Shown piece after piece: positions 28,201 through 34,894 of a DNA stretch of 64,000 nt. Location: positions 143,136,721 to 143,200,720 of the forward strand of contig NC_134530.1 of assembly GCF_050624435.1 (NCBI RefSeq). Reading direction: 5' to 3'. This DNA comes from Tenrec ecaudatus (lineage: Eukaryota > Chordata > Mammalia > Afrosoricida > Tenrecidae). Position numbers and translations under genes: made by a program. Each line of letters opens with the position of its first letter. Within the stretch, counting starts at the first letter, position 1. The notes beneath the pieces are model-generated. The model was not told the DNA's origin. It worked only from the letters and a program-made list of their open reading frames with translations, and made no database searches.

Positions 28201-31200
28201 TGTAGGTGGGCACCCTAGTCTTGTTGCCAATTTCAAGGAGAAAGTTCTCAGGTAATTTCCTAGTAAGTATTTTGGCTATTGCCTTATCTTACATGCCCTG
28301 GATCATATTAAGGAATTCCCTATTGCAGTCTTCGCTAAGATTTTCATCAAGAAAAGGTGTTGGGCTTTATCATGTTTGCTTCTGCACCATAGATAATCAT
28401 GTGGTCCTTGTACCTTGTTCTGTGGTGGTGGCATGTGTGTTGCTTCATTTCTGTGTTGCACGATCCAGGCTTCCTGGAGTAATTGCTACTTGGTTATGCT
28501 ATTAGAATCTTTTAATGTGCTGTTTGGTTTCACTTCCCAGTATCTGGGTGAGAATTTTTGCGTCTGTGTTCATAAGACGTATTGGCCTGTAGTCTACTTT
28601 TCTGGTGTTGATTTGGTTTGGGTCTCAGGGTTATGTCTGTTTCACGGAATGAATTAGGGAGTATTCACCCGACTGTGTCTTTTGGGAGGGTTTCAACTGT
28701 ACTCTTGTCAATTCTCTAAATGTTTCCCAGTGAAGACTTCAGGTTTGGGCTTTTGTTGTTGGGAGGTTTTTAGTCACAGATTCAATCTCGTCACTTATGG
28801 GACTAGTTTCCTTTGAATCCCTGAGAACCCCGGTAGCACAGTGTTTACAAGCTGGGCTGTGATCCGGGAGGTCAGCAGTTTGAAACCACCATTCGCACCT
28901 AAGAGAAAGGTGGGCCTTTAAAGGGAGTAAGTAGTCTCTGTAGCGGATACGGTCTTGGGAACTCACAATGGCAGTTCGCCTGTCCTGTAGTCACTATGCC
29001 ATCGGCACGGTGGCAGTGGGTTTGATTTGGTTTCCTTCTGAGTCAGTTAGGGTACGGGTATGTGCTCTTGACGAAGTGGCCCATTCCATCAAGGTTACCA
29101 GTGTGCTGCCAGATAGCTTTGTATGTTCTGTAACCCTTCTTCACAGAAGCTAACTGCCCAAAGCGGGCAGGTTTGAGCCTCTGACTTAGCAGCCCAGTGC
29201 CTGCCCTAATCAGGTGTTTGTAATGTCCCCTTTCACTTTTATTTGCATTTCTCCTTTGTTAATCTAGCTAACGATCTGACGATTTTATTGCCAGCTTCTG
29301 GTTTTATTGATCCTCCCAATTGTTTTCTATTCTCAATCTTATTTCTTCTCTGATCTTTGTTATTTCTTCTTCTGGTAGCTTTTCTCCTTCTGGTCCCAGC
29401 AGTTGTCTGGTCAGACCATTTGAGATCTTTTTTTTAAATTAATAAATCATTTTATTGGGGGCTCTTATAACAATCCACAATCAACTGAATCAAGCACATT
29501 TGTACATATGCTGCCATCATTTTCAAAACAATTTCTTCTGATTGAGCCCTTGGTATCAGCTCTTTTTACCCTCCCTTGTGAACCCCTGATAAATTATACA
29601 TTTATTTATTTATTTTAATCTTGCACCGTCCGCTATCTCCCTTCATCCACGTTTCTGTTGTTCGTTCCCCCCCCCCCCCCCCGGGCTTTAAAAATGTTTT
29701 ATGTTGGCATCTGTGAGGCTGGGTTGTCTAGCAAAACAAAACCAGTTCCTCTCAAATATGTTAAGAAATAGCTTCATATGAAGAAGTAATCACCTATCAG
29801 AAGGCGCCCCAGCCCGGTTCAGCTGGCCAGAGCCCTCTTCAGACTCGCTTAGCTGCAGGGCAGTGATGCAGAAAGATCACGTGGGGAGCAGGAAGAGCAC
29901 AGGCCAAGGGCAGAGGCACGTGGATCCAGGGTCAGTGGAAACACAGCTGCCAGGGTCGGTGGCCCACACCCCTGGAGGCAGACACCGAGTTGCAATAAGC
30001 AGGAAGGTGGAAGAGCGGAGGAGAGGCACTCTTATGAAAAGGCCCCGCCTCCCAGGAGGGGTCATGAGGCTGCGGGCTGGTGGGTAGGCTGGGCTCCACC
30101 AATACTCTGATACAAAGTGGACATGAAATCTCACTACTTTGCCATAATCCCTGCCTTTGCTCTTCCTCCTGAGAGCCCTGCTTTCATTTTCACTCGACTA
30201 CATCTGACTCCTCTTCCTTGACCTACTGGTATAGTGTGTTGTTTAATTTTTGTGGTTGTGTATTTTCCAGGGTTTCTTTTTCCTGTATTGATTTCTAATT
30301 TCAATCTGCTGTAGTCAAAAAGAAAATACTTTATGATTTCAACATTTTAAAATATATCAAGACTTGCTTTATGACATAAAATGTGTCTCTCCTGGAAACT
30401 GACCCATGTGACTGAGGCAGAATTTGAACAAGGCTGCTTCAGAGAATTTGTAGAAAAATCTTTTTTCATTTTTCCAAACTTTTTGATGGCTCCTCAGATT
30501 GTGTTGGTGTTGACTGCTTCATAGACTAGGGTGCTTCAAGCTTGTAGGAAAATTCCATTTCCTTCCATTACATTTTTCTAGGAAGTTTTTGAAGCCCTGT
30601 TATATCATTAATTTTACTTCTCCCTTCAATTGTTTCATATACATTTAATGAACTTTCTTAATTGATCCTTCAGTCACGAAATAATGTAAATAACCATCTT
30701 TTCTGCCAAGTTGTGTTTTCAAGTCCACTCTGTCTGATAGTGACAGGACCACCCGCTCGCTCTGTGAGTTGTTCTGGGCATCGGATACCCCAGGCCTTTC
30801 GCTTTCAACCGATTTGTGTCCTTTGGCTTAAGGTCTTGTAAACAACATAGAGTTGGATTGTTTTTTTAAATCTATCCTGTCTCCCTCTGCCTTTTGATTG
30901 GAGCACTTAGCACCTTACGTAAATTGTTGTTCCTGAAGTGACTTCTGCGATTTTACTGTTTGTGCAGGTGTGTTACACCCTTTACGTCCTTGCTCTTCAT
31001 TATGACTGGATTGTGTGTTGTTGGTTTATTATAGTGAGCCATCTTCATCCCCTTCCTGCCTTCGTGTGTGTTTATATTTAGCTAGAAAATACTACCTTAA
31101 AAAAAACAACCTACTGCCACTGTTGATTCTGATAGCAACCCTGTAGAACAGAATGGAACAGTTTCCAAGATTATAAATCTTTATGGAAAACGACTTTCTC

Positions 31201-34128
31201 TCAAAACCATCAGCCACTCCAAGGGAGGAAAATGGGGCTCTCCACTCCCATAAAGATGTCTGGGTTTAGAGACCCACAAAGGTAGCTCTATCCTGTCAGA
31301 GGGCCACTGAGTCACAATCAGCTCTATAGCAGTGAGTTTGTTTGTTTGGCGAGGTGAGTTGACACCAGCTCCATGAGCATACAAGAAATGCTACAGTTGC
31401 TTCACTTCTCTGCCCCCTACTTTAGCACCAATTATGTCTTTAAGGACTTCACTGTTTGTTGAAAAAGGGAAATAAAAGATAACGGGCTTTCCCCACAAAT
31501 CTTTTGAAATCCCCTTGTATTTCATTTAACTTGTAGCACTTTTACCTTTGCCTCTCATGCATTTACTCTCTTAAAAAACATGAAACACAAGACACTTAAC
31601 ATCACATATGAAAAGCCCGCCCACCAGCCCTGGTCCGTGTGTTTCCTTTATTAGGGATCTTTCTTTCTAGGGGTAGCGGTGGCTCAGCTTCCAGTGCTTC
31701 CCTCTACGGAGCTCCCGTGGTGTTTGAAAGCTGTGCAGTGCTCTGAGCAGTCCCAGCTGCGGTTTGGGGATGTTTCATTTCATCCTCACTGAGGATAATG
31801 TTGTGTCACTTCCTTGTCTGACAGTTGTTTTCCTTCAGCATTTAAAATATCAACTCGTTGCTTTCTGGCTCCCAATGTCTGAAGGAAAACATGGCATATA
31901 ATTTTACTTGGGATCCTTTGTATGCGACTATTTCCTCTATTTTCAGGATTCTTCCTTTACCTTTAATTTTGGAAAGGCTGACCACCATGTGTCTTGGTGT
32001 AGATCCCTTTGAACTTCTTGGATTGGTACCTTCATCTCCTTTGTCAGATTGAGGGAATTTGTCATTCCTTCAAATATTCCTTCTGACCCTTGCTCTTATC
32101 TCCTGAAATTCACGATTTTACATTAGGCGCCTTGTTGTCCCATAATTCCATTAAACTGTGCTCAGCGTCTTGAGCCTCCAGTCGCCGCTCTTTGGTGTGT
32201 AGTTTTCAAGGTCTTGTTTTCCAACTTGCTAATTCTTCTGCCTCATTAAATCTGTAAATCTTCCCATTGTATCTCTCGTTTCCGCTGTTGCCCCTTTCAG
32301 TTGGGATATCTTTGTAGGTGTTTATTTTGATCTTACATGATTTTCCTATTTAGGAGGCTGCTTTCTATTTACTGTCTTTAGCTACTTGTTGACGGTCCTA
32401 CTGCCCATCTTTTCATTATCTGTCCACCTTTAGATGGGCCTTCCCATCCTTTGTTGCGTTCCTTTGAGTGGGCCACGGTTTGTTCTTTGTAGGTCTTGTG
32501 ATTTGGCATCTTTGAGAGTGTCAACTTTCCCCATTACTGGGTGCTTTTATCTACACTCCTTTTGCTGGCAGACTGCTGACCATTTCCTCTCCCTCTCTGG
32601 TGTAATTGGGATTAGAAAGTTCCAGATCTTGCTTTTCAGCTTTCTCCCTCCAAAACATGAGAGAACATACTAGCTAGGCCAGCAGTTCTCAACCTGTGGG
32701 TCGCGACCCCTTGGGGTCAAATAACCCTTTCACAGGGATCATCTGATTCATAAAAGAAGCAAAATTAGTTATGACGTAGCAGCAAAAATGTTATGGTTGG
32801 GGAGTCACCACAACCTGATGAACTGTACTGAAGGGTCATGGCATTAGGAAGGTTGAGAACCAATGTGTTAGGTGAACCACCAGACTCCACTATAGAGGAA
32901 CTGGCAGTTTTCAGCTGGAGAGGGGTAGTCACACCCCACACAGACCCCCCCCTCCCCCCCCCGGCTTGATTGCTGCTTACAGAGCCTGTGTGGTAAGCCT
33001 TCCCTAAAGCTGCCTGCTTCCAAGCACACAGCAATGGCAGCCGGCAGTTGGCGGACAGGGACGGACTCCCCTGACGGTCAGGGTCTGCTGGTTTCAGAGT
33101 CCTGAGTTCTGTGGGGCCACTTAATAGGCATAAAACGATGGCTCTACTTTTGAGTACTTGTTATACAAAGCATTTTTACTAGGTCTCAGGTCTCTACCGA
33201 TTTCTAGAAGTGGCAGGCACCCACGCAAAAAGATGTTTGCTGCTGCCTACTGTTCTGAAGACATAATGTACTTGGCGCTTTGCTTCCATTCCTGCAGTTG
33301 CGCGTGTTAAGCTCCCTCTCCTCCCTGCAGGGCTCCAGGCTGGACGATCAGAGATGTGCTCCGCCGCCTGCTGCCACCAAGGCGTCAACAGTTCCGGACG
33401 AGGACTTTTTCAGCCTTGTTTTACGGTCTCAGGCAAAAAGAATGGATGAGCAGAGAGTCCTTTTACAAACAACAGATCAAAACAGAGGCGCTGACTTTGG
33501 GCTAAAGGACCTTTTGCAAAGTAATACTTCGTTGCAATCTAAAACTTCCGAACAAAAATCAGCAAGCCACTAATAACTATGGGTTTTTCTTTTTTAAAGG
33601 CAATTTTAATCATAGTTCCTTTCAGGACACTGCAGGGGATTTAATCTTACTTTTTCCCTTGAAAGGGAAATTTATAGCACTGTTAACAGCTTGAAACGAT
33701 TTTAGAATGCTGTAAATATTTTAACCTTTGATAGTGGTGATGGGACCAACATTTCTTTGACACTCTTGCTCCCGAGGCAAGGAGCCAAGTCAGGTGCTGT
33801 GTCACCTTTCTCATTACTGCTTGGGGTTGTATCCCTGGCAACTCATTTCCCTGGTTAAACTATTCTTTCCCCTGGGCTCCATGAACTAGAAAATTAAATG
33901 AATCCTCAACTAGAATTAATCCTCTCATTGTGACATTTCTTCATCTTAACAGAACTTTTTCACTTAACCATGAATGTAGTGAAAAATTGTGCTGTGTAGT
34001 AAAAATGATGTACTACTTGACGAATGTAAAAAAAATCTAGATTCTTTTTCTAAAAAAACCTGTGTATTCAATATATTTTAGATCAGAACCAGTGAGAAAT
34101 TCTTAATAAATTTAGAATGTCTCAAGCT
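6819..34128 (+). CDS. GPSM2: GPSM2 (LGN), G-protein signaling modulator 2, 13 coding exons, 5' coding exon outside window
   Basis: LGN is a cortical adaptor for mitotic spindle orientation. Its N-terminal TPR superhelix binds NuMA or INSC and its C-terminal GoLoco motifs bind GDP-loaded G-alpha-i at the membrane. Coding exons: 6819-7040, 7433-7568, 7860-8002, 8648-8771, 8890-9005, 12338-12493, 13349-13457, 14509-14638, 17740-17810, 21321-21497, 24399-24558, 26579-26796, 33331-33573. From the Met at 6820 they sum to 2,004 nt, 667 residues plus stop, with every join in frame and GT-AG. TPR repeats fill about residues 1-350. GoLoco motifs lie near 472-490, 526-543, 577-596 and 612-630, each ending in D-D/E-Q-R. 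The first window exon begins one base before that ATG, completing an Arg codon, so the roughly 19-residue N-terminus known in human LGN is encoded upstream and was not found here. Very close to human LGN as I remember it. Confidence 0.97.
7433..7568 (+). CDS. GPSM2: GPSM2 coding exon, TPR 2
   Basis: The acceptor is cttcctag and the donor gtaggc. The peptide TIGDQLGEAKASGNLGNTLK through ISRELNDK is almost identical to human LGN. The exon starts by completing an Arg codon split with the previous exon. Confidence 0.96.
7860..8002 (+). CDS. GPSM2: GPSM2 coding exon, TPR 3
   Basis: The acceptor is tccatccag and the donor gtgagt. It encodes VGEARALYNLGNVYHAKGKS and the TPR 3 insertion (FGYPGPQDTGEFPEEVREAL), ending two bases into a Glu codon. 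Confidence 0.96.
8105..8232. mobile_element. Palindromic MITE-like element with GAGTATAAGC termini
   Basis: The left end reads cttgagtataagctgag. The right end, reverse-complemented, reads ctggagtataagccgac, so the two form imperfect terminal inverted repeats around about 80 bp. A second copy of the motif sits just inside the right end. It resembles a nonautonomous DNA transposon. I do not know its superfamily. It lies in the intron after the TPR 3 exon. Confidence 0.55.
8648..8771 (+). CDS. GPSM2: GPSM2 coding exon, TPR 4
   Basis: The acceptor is cacttag and the donor gtatgg. It encodes ENLSLVTVLGDRAAQGRAFG and NLGNTHYLLGSFRDAVIAHEQ, a canonical TPR with the conserved NLGN turn. Confidence 0.96.
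8890..9005 (+). CDS. GPSM2: GPSM2 coding exon, TPR 5
   Basis: The acceptor is tatttcag and the donor gtgagt. It encodes RLLIAKEFGDKAAERRAYSN and LGNAYIFLGEFETASEYYK. The 118-bp intron before it (8772-8889) is the shortest in the gene. Confidence 0.96.
9225..9409 (-). mobile_element. AfroSINE, first of three in a row
   Basis: ctcactgccatgaagtcagt and catggcgaccccctgtgggt after an A-rich tail (caaaaaagccaaa). Confidence 0.75.
9440..9627 (-). mobile_element. AfroSINE, second of three in a row
   Basis: Same orientation as its neighbours: gctcatagcaatcccctacg and gcttgaactacagaccttac. Confidence 0.6.
9650..9852 (-). mobile_element. AfroSINE, third of three in a row
   Basis: cccactgccatcaagtccat, gtaggacagagtagagctgc and a clean head end cattaagccaccagagctcc. 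Confidence 0.8.
10640..10850 (+). mobile_element. AfroSINE
   Basis: ggctgctgaccacaaggtcg then ctccacaggagaaagatatg. A LINE-1 3' end begins right behind it. Confidence 0.7.
10867..11100 (+). mobile_element. Lineage-specific LINE-1 3' end
   Basis: From gatatgacaaaataac to gagcccctaataaaatg, about 230 bp, 5'-truncated, with an A/T tail. AATAAA near the end is the element's own poly(A) signal. Confidence 0.65.
11650..11845 (+). mobile_element. MIR SINE
   Basis: It shows the MIR order: ttctaagcatttgacacat, cctcacaagcaccctggga, ccgttttacggacc, cccagctggcacagcttgg, caacctaggcagtctgacc. Old and diverged, in the GPSM2 intron before the TPR 6 exon. Confidence 0.75.
12338..12493 (+). CDS. GPSM2: GPSM2 coding exon, TPR 6
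   Basis: The acceptor is cctccag and the donor gtaagt. It encodes KTLLLARQLKDRAVEAQSCY and SLGNTYTLLQDYEKAIDYHL, ending in an Arg codon completed by the next exon. Confidence 0.96.
13349..13457 (+). CDS. GPSM2: GPSM2 coding exon, TPR 7
   Basis: The acceptor is tgttgcag and the donor gtatga. It encodes IGEGRACWSLGNAYTALGNH and DQAMHFAEKHLDISRE. A hexanucleotide repeat starts 33 bases after the donor. Confidence 0.96.
13491..13528. repeat. CAAGCC hexanucleotide repeat
   Basis: About six perfect units, 33 bases after the donor of the GPSM2 TPR 7 exon. Open in all-Lys-Pro and all-Gly-Leu frames, which explains the odd open frames over it. Confidence 0.95.
13530..13684 (-). mobile_element. AfroSINE
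   Basis: gtgggtttgaaccactgacc and tgacagttcccccagggctc. It directly follows the CAAGCC repeat, replacing the usual tail. Confidence 0.6.
13975..14170 (-). mobile_element. MIR SINE, reverse orientation
   Basis: Reverse MIR hallmarks are ctgagcctcatttttctata, gtaaaattagaataataatt and aaaagtactggacctaataa. Diverged. Confidence 0.6.
14509..14638 (+). CDS. GPSM2: GPSM2 coding exon, TPR 8
   Basis: The acceptor is ggttgtag and the donor gtaagt. It encodes VGDRSGELTARLNLSDLQMV and the post-TPR segment LGLSYSTNNSIMSESIEID. The last residues (NTLHG) vary between mammals. Confidence 0.95.
14639..15730. other. GPSM2 intron, unclassified repeat-like DNA
   Basis: Pyrimidine-rich, with overlapping long open frames up to 210 codons and no protein resemblance. 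It reads like old transposon sequence, but I could not name the family. Confidence 0.4.
15737..16040. mobile_element. Ancient hAT-Charlie type element
   Basis: Ends tactgcccaatagaacttt and ctgccatattgcacagcac form the GCTGTCCAATA-type inverted repeats of a eutherian-wide nonautonomous hAT. The core has gctagtgcaac-like and gctagtggctgcc motifs. Heavily diverged. Confidence 0.6.
16330..16540. mobile_element. LINE-2 fragment
   Basis: The string gtcagattgtgtcatcgctc followed by gcctgcttgagaccctccat is a common piece of mammalian L2. A 164-codon minus-strand open frame over it is incidental. Confidence 0.5.
16560..17739. other. GPSM2 intron, nothing recognised
   Basis: AT-rich toward the right. 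No supported feature. Confidence 0.5.
17740..17810 (+). CDS. GPSM2: GPSM2 coding exon, linker
   Basis: A 71-bp exon encoding ARPKLGRRHSMENMELMKLT plus PEK. The acceptor follows a run of nine T (attttttttttaaacacag) and the donor is gttggg, weaker than the other donors of this gene. The frame is right on both sides. Confidence 0.95.
18372..18532 (-). mobile_element. AfroSINE
   Basis: gtaaatctttgtggaagcgg, gtttgaactgccgacctttt and accactagggttcc at the head end. Confidence 0.75.
18533..19949. other. GPSM2 intron, nothing recognised
   Basis: AT-rich unique-looking sequence without repeats I can identify. Confidence 0.5.
19950..20122 (-). mobile_element. AfroSINE
   Basis: aaccaaactgccatcaagca, gtgggttcaaactgctgatc and cactgcaccaccagggctgc. 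Confidence 0.75.
20168..20326 (-). mobile_element. AfroSINE
   Basis: ggacagagcagagctacctc and actgccaccagggctcc; the middle is eroded. SPIN copy 1 lies 20 bp away. Confidence 0.65.
20345..20497 (-). mobile_element. SPIN-type hAT MITE, copy 1
   Basis: It ends in gattgagaaccactg and holds the complement of the SPIN core (ccaaccataatattac, cattgctacttcatcactg). At 153 bp it is shorter than the other copies. The flanks gtctcggg and atctagac share only 4 of 8 bases, so the target duplication is eroded. Confidence 0.75.
20712..20985 (-). mobile_element. Lineage-specific LINE-1 3' end, reverse
   Basis: Complement of the same module (cattttattgggggctctta to catcttagacatctgttgtc). Its 5' side abuts the GT microsatellite at 20,990. 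Confidence 0.65.
20990..21039. repeat. GT dinucleotide microsatellite
   Basis: Twenty-four or so uninterrupted GT units, adjoining a reverse LINE-1 3' end. Confidence 0.97.
21321..21497 (+). CDS. GPSM2: GPSM2 coding exon, linker
   Basis: The acceptor is aattatgtag and the donor gtatgt. It encodes VQSWNSELLAKQKPLIAKPS, then a basic stretch (NRLKGKKHKTNSS), in the flexible linker between the TPR and GoLoco halves. Confidence 0.95.
21550..21965. repeat. Unclassified dispersed repeat, copy A
   Basis: It begins gggttgactagagaagcaaa and has tcttcagactcagcacagcc, gcagaatgcagggagatcac and gtggacccaatggcag. The same order recurs at 29.72 kb. I cannot assign the family. It lies in the GPSM2 intron after the exon ending at 21,497. 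Confidence 0.5.
22210..22289. repeat. Compound TG/GA microsatellite
   Basis: A TG run to about 22,251 switching to a GA run, followed by an AfroSINE. Confidence 0.97.
22292..22495 (+). mobile_element. AfroSINE
   Basis: aaggaaccttggtgatgtag head after the TG/GA microsatellite, then gtgagtcagacttgagtcag near its end. Confidence 0.65.
22870..23000 (-). mobile_element. Antisense LINE-1 fragment
   Basis: The stretch aagaactttctcgcactttt through gagaaatatcttaattctac resembles a segment of old mammalian L1, read on the opposite strand. Confidence 0.4.
23570..23835 (-). mobile_element. Antisense old LINE-1 fragment
   Basis: gatgtatctcggtgtgagta, cttcatcaaatttgga, gacattcccatgatgtatg and cgtagtttcattaag follow the order of an L1M-type segment that also appears at 31.8-32.3 kb. 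Confidence 0.55.
24399..24558 (+). CDS. GPSM2: GPSM2 coding exon, GoLoco 1
   Basis: The acceptor is tgtctcag and the donor gtaaga. It encodes the first GoLoco core, GFFDLLSRFQSNRMDDQRC, with the DDQR triad that reaches the G-alpha nucleotide pocket, then a Ser/Thr-rich spacer. Confidence 0.96.
25250..26107 (+). mobile_element. Internal piece of LINE-1 3' UTR
   Basis: Carries gtgtcttgggtctttaaagg and the following aagcagctatctaagtgaga, a hallmark of afrotherian L1 3' UTR, but not the AATAAA terminus. About 850 bp in the GPSM2 intron after the GoLoco 1 exon. Confidence 0.5.
26579..26796 (+). CDS. GPSM2: GPSM2 coding exon, GoLoco 2 and first half of GoLoco 3
   Basis: The acceptor is cttcacag. 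It encodes EFLDLLASSQSRRLDDQRA (GoLoco 2) and DFFDILVKCQ (start of GoLoco 3). The donor GTGCGT is off consensus at +4, and the intron cuts GoLoco 3 in the middle of the motif. Confidence 0.95.
27127..27280 (-). mobile_element. Lineage-specific LINE-1 3' end, reverse, short
   Basis: Only about 150 bp of the 3' terminus is kept (atcgagggcttgtacaactc to ccttggtatcagctcctc). Confidence 0.6.
27465..27760. mobile_element. Ancient L2-like repeat
   Basis: The series gagaacctatgatgttccatg, tggtgaacaaatttatatat, ggaaaataaagcaggc, aaccttTctgaagtgacatttg matches a mammalian-wide repeat usually classed with LINE-2. Assigned from memory of the consensus. Confidence 0.4.
27778..27966 (-). mobile_element. 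AfroSINE
   Basis: ctgtgggtttccaaggctgt then ttttgaactgctaaccttgt, well kept. It abuts the left end of the antisense L1. Confidence 0.75.
27985..28795 (-). mobile_element. Antisense LINE-1 ORF2, reverse transcriptase part
   Basis: The plus strand reads as the complement of L1 ORF2: aactttgctaagttcttcta, ttgaatagaagtgatgtagg, caccctagtcttgttgcc, cataagacgtattggcctgt, cacggaatgaattagggag. Many indels and stops; inactive. It is the left part of a broken element that continues to about 32.65 kb. Confidence 0.8.
28823..29027 (+). mobile_element. AfroSINE inside antisense LINE-1
   Basis: gaaccccggtagcacagtgt at the head and ggtggcagtgggtttgattt at the tail. Confidence 0.7.
29075..29212 (-). mobile_element. 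AfroSINE fragment inside antisense LINE-1
   Basis: cttcacagaagctaactgcc and gtttgagcctctgacttagc. Tail to tail with the copy on its left. Confidence 0.45.
29215..29430 (-). mobile_element. Antisense LINE-1 ORF2, continued
   Basis: After two AfroSINEs the L1 complement resumes (tgtcccctttcacttttatt, ttgccagcttctggttttat) and is then cut by the 3' end of another LINE-1. Confidence 0.6.
29433..29690 (-). mobile_element. Lineage-specific LINE-1 3' end, reverse
   Basis: attaataaatcattttattg to gtccgctatctcccttcatc, ending in a run of C that has grown to 16. It is nested in the antisense L1. Confidence 0.65.
29667..29682. repeat. C homopolymer
   Basis: Sixteen C at the 5' side of a reverse LINE-1 3' end. 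Confidence 0.95.
29720..30115. repeat. Unclassified dispersed repeat, copy B
   Basis: gctgggttgtctagcaaaac, tcttcagactcgcttagctg, gatgcagaaagatcacgtgg and acgtggatccagggtcag parallel copy A in order and spacing. It is nested in the antisense L1. Confidence 0.5.
30135..31080 (-). mobile_element. Antisense LINE-1 ORF2, 5' (endonuclease-side) part
   Basis: It shows acataaaatgtgtctctcct, ttttcaagtccactctgtct, taaggtcttgtaaacaac and tgccttttgattggagcact, in the order of the ORF2 5' half read backwards. The short mariner-type palindrome at 30,529 lies inside it. Confidence 0.65.
30529..30599. mobile_element. Short mariner-type palindromic MITE
   Basis: About 70 bp bounded by gggtgcttcaagcttgtagg and the near-complement ending gaagcccs-like (gtttttgaagccc), with TA on both sides. 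It is inserted in the antisense LINE-1 of the last GPSM2 intron. The mariner assignment rests on the TA target and palindrome only. Confidence 0.5.
31104..31216 (-). mobile_element. AfroSINE tail half
   Basis: aacctactgccactgttgat and tagcaaccctgtagaacaga; the head half is missing. Confidence 0.55.
31231..31345 (+). mobile_element. AfroSINE tail half, opposite orientation
   Basis: gggccactgagtcacaatca and tctatagcagtgagtttg. With its neighbour it makes an inverted pair. Confidence 0.5.
31780..32655 (-). mobile_element. Antisense LINE-1, 5' part
   Basis: Matches the L1M-like block with ccaccatgtgtcttggtgta, gaacttcttggattgg and tccttcaaatattccttctg. It forms the right end of the broken antisense L1 and stops just before SPIN copy 2. 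Confidence 0.55.
32680..32875 (+). mobile_element. SPIN-type hAT MITE, copy 2
   Basis: It starts cagcagttctcaacctgtgg, then gtcgcgacccc, and ends aaggttgagaaccaatg. Flanks agctaggc and tgttaggt agree at 5 of 8 positions. It sits in the last GPSM2 intron, next to the long antisense LINE-1. Confidence 0.85.
33331..33573 (+). CDS. GPSM2: GPSM2 terminal coding exon, rest of GoLoco 3 and GoLoco 4
   Basis: The acceptor is ctccctgcag. It encodes GSRLDDQRCAPPP (end of GoLoco 3), DFFSLVLRSQAKRMDEQRV (GoLoco 4) and a tail ending KSASH, then TAA at 33571. The tail after DQNRGADFGLKDLLQ differs from human, as expected for a disordered end. Confidence 0.96.
   Translation, partial: GSRLDDQRCAPPPAATKASTVPDEDFFSLVLRSQAKRMDEQRVLLQTTDQNRGADFGLKDLLQSNTSLQSKTSEQKSASH
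33574..34128 (+). other. GPSM2: GPSM2 3' UTR with poly(A) signal
   Basis: AT-rich sequence follows the stop. A canonical AATAAA sits at 34105-34110, so cleavage is expected near 34,125-34,130. A mariner-type terminal sequence begins about 40 bp further on, which fits the end of the constrained UTR. The exact cleavage point is inferred. Confidence 0.6.
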
Positions 34129-34167
34129 ATTTAGAAGTGTTTTTTTTTACAGTTTAATTATGTAAAA

Positions 34168-34829
34168 GGGTGCTTCAAAAAGTTTATGGACGCTCCTCAC
34201 GTATGGTCTCTTTTGTTGCAAAATCAAAACAAAGGCCCTGTTGCTGTGACTCCCAGCGGCCCCTGTGCTACTGCCGAGCAGAGCTGCCACTCGGCTGTGA
34301 CCTCACAGGAGCCAGTTGCCAGGCCTCTCTCCTGGTGCACCGAGGGGACAGGAGCTGTCAGCTGCTCATCGTCCAGTGCAAACACCTGCCACCCAGCGGC
34401 CTTCCTCGAATACAAAAAGTAATTAACAACAGACTAACCGGAAACCAGATGAAAGCTCACCAGGGTTTAGCATGAGCGCTGTAGACTACGATTTGCTGTC
34501 ATTAGGCCTCACCTCCATGTCCAAGACTCAGGGTAGTGTGTAGGCCACATCACAAAACACGGGCACATCAGCCCCGTGCAGCAAAAGACCAACAAAGTGC
34601 CCCAAGGTGATCCTCATGGGCAAATAAGATTGAGAACCACTTCTCTCTGAATGGCCAGTGTAAAAAATATATGTAAGAAGGTAAAACAACAAAGCCCTTT
34701 CGGTGATACAGCCCTGGGCTCCTACAAAGTAGGGCTTGGCAAACCAAAGCCCCGAATTCTTGACCTACGAAAATCCTCAATGAACCTGGACTGTGTGTGT
34801 GGGTCGTATATATTCCACGAAACTTTTTG
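34168..34829. mobile_element. Region between mariner-like ends, composite
   Basis: gggtgcttcaaaaagttt at the left and attccacgaaactttttg at the right match the two ends of the 70-bp palindromes, but 660 bp apart. The interior shows no transposase. Near 34,500-34,640 it has an old hAT-like piece (gattgagaaccactt). It may be one element split by insertions or two unrelated ends. Confidence 0.35.
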
Positions 34830-34894
34830 TTACTTGCAGGTAGGTGTCCTGGGCTTTTATAAGAGTATCTAATAAGCAAAAACAGCTCACCAAA

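Noticed and set aside
29163-29215. CRISPR-like or prokaryotic arrays among the short repeats
   Set aside because: The repeats are dispersed mammalian transposons and microsatellites, with no regular spacers or cas genes.
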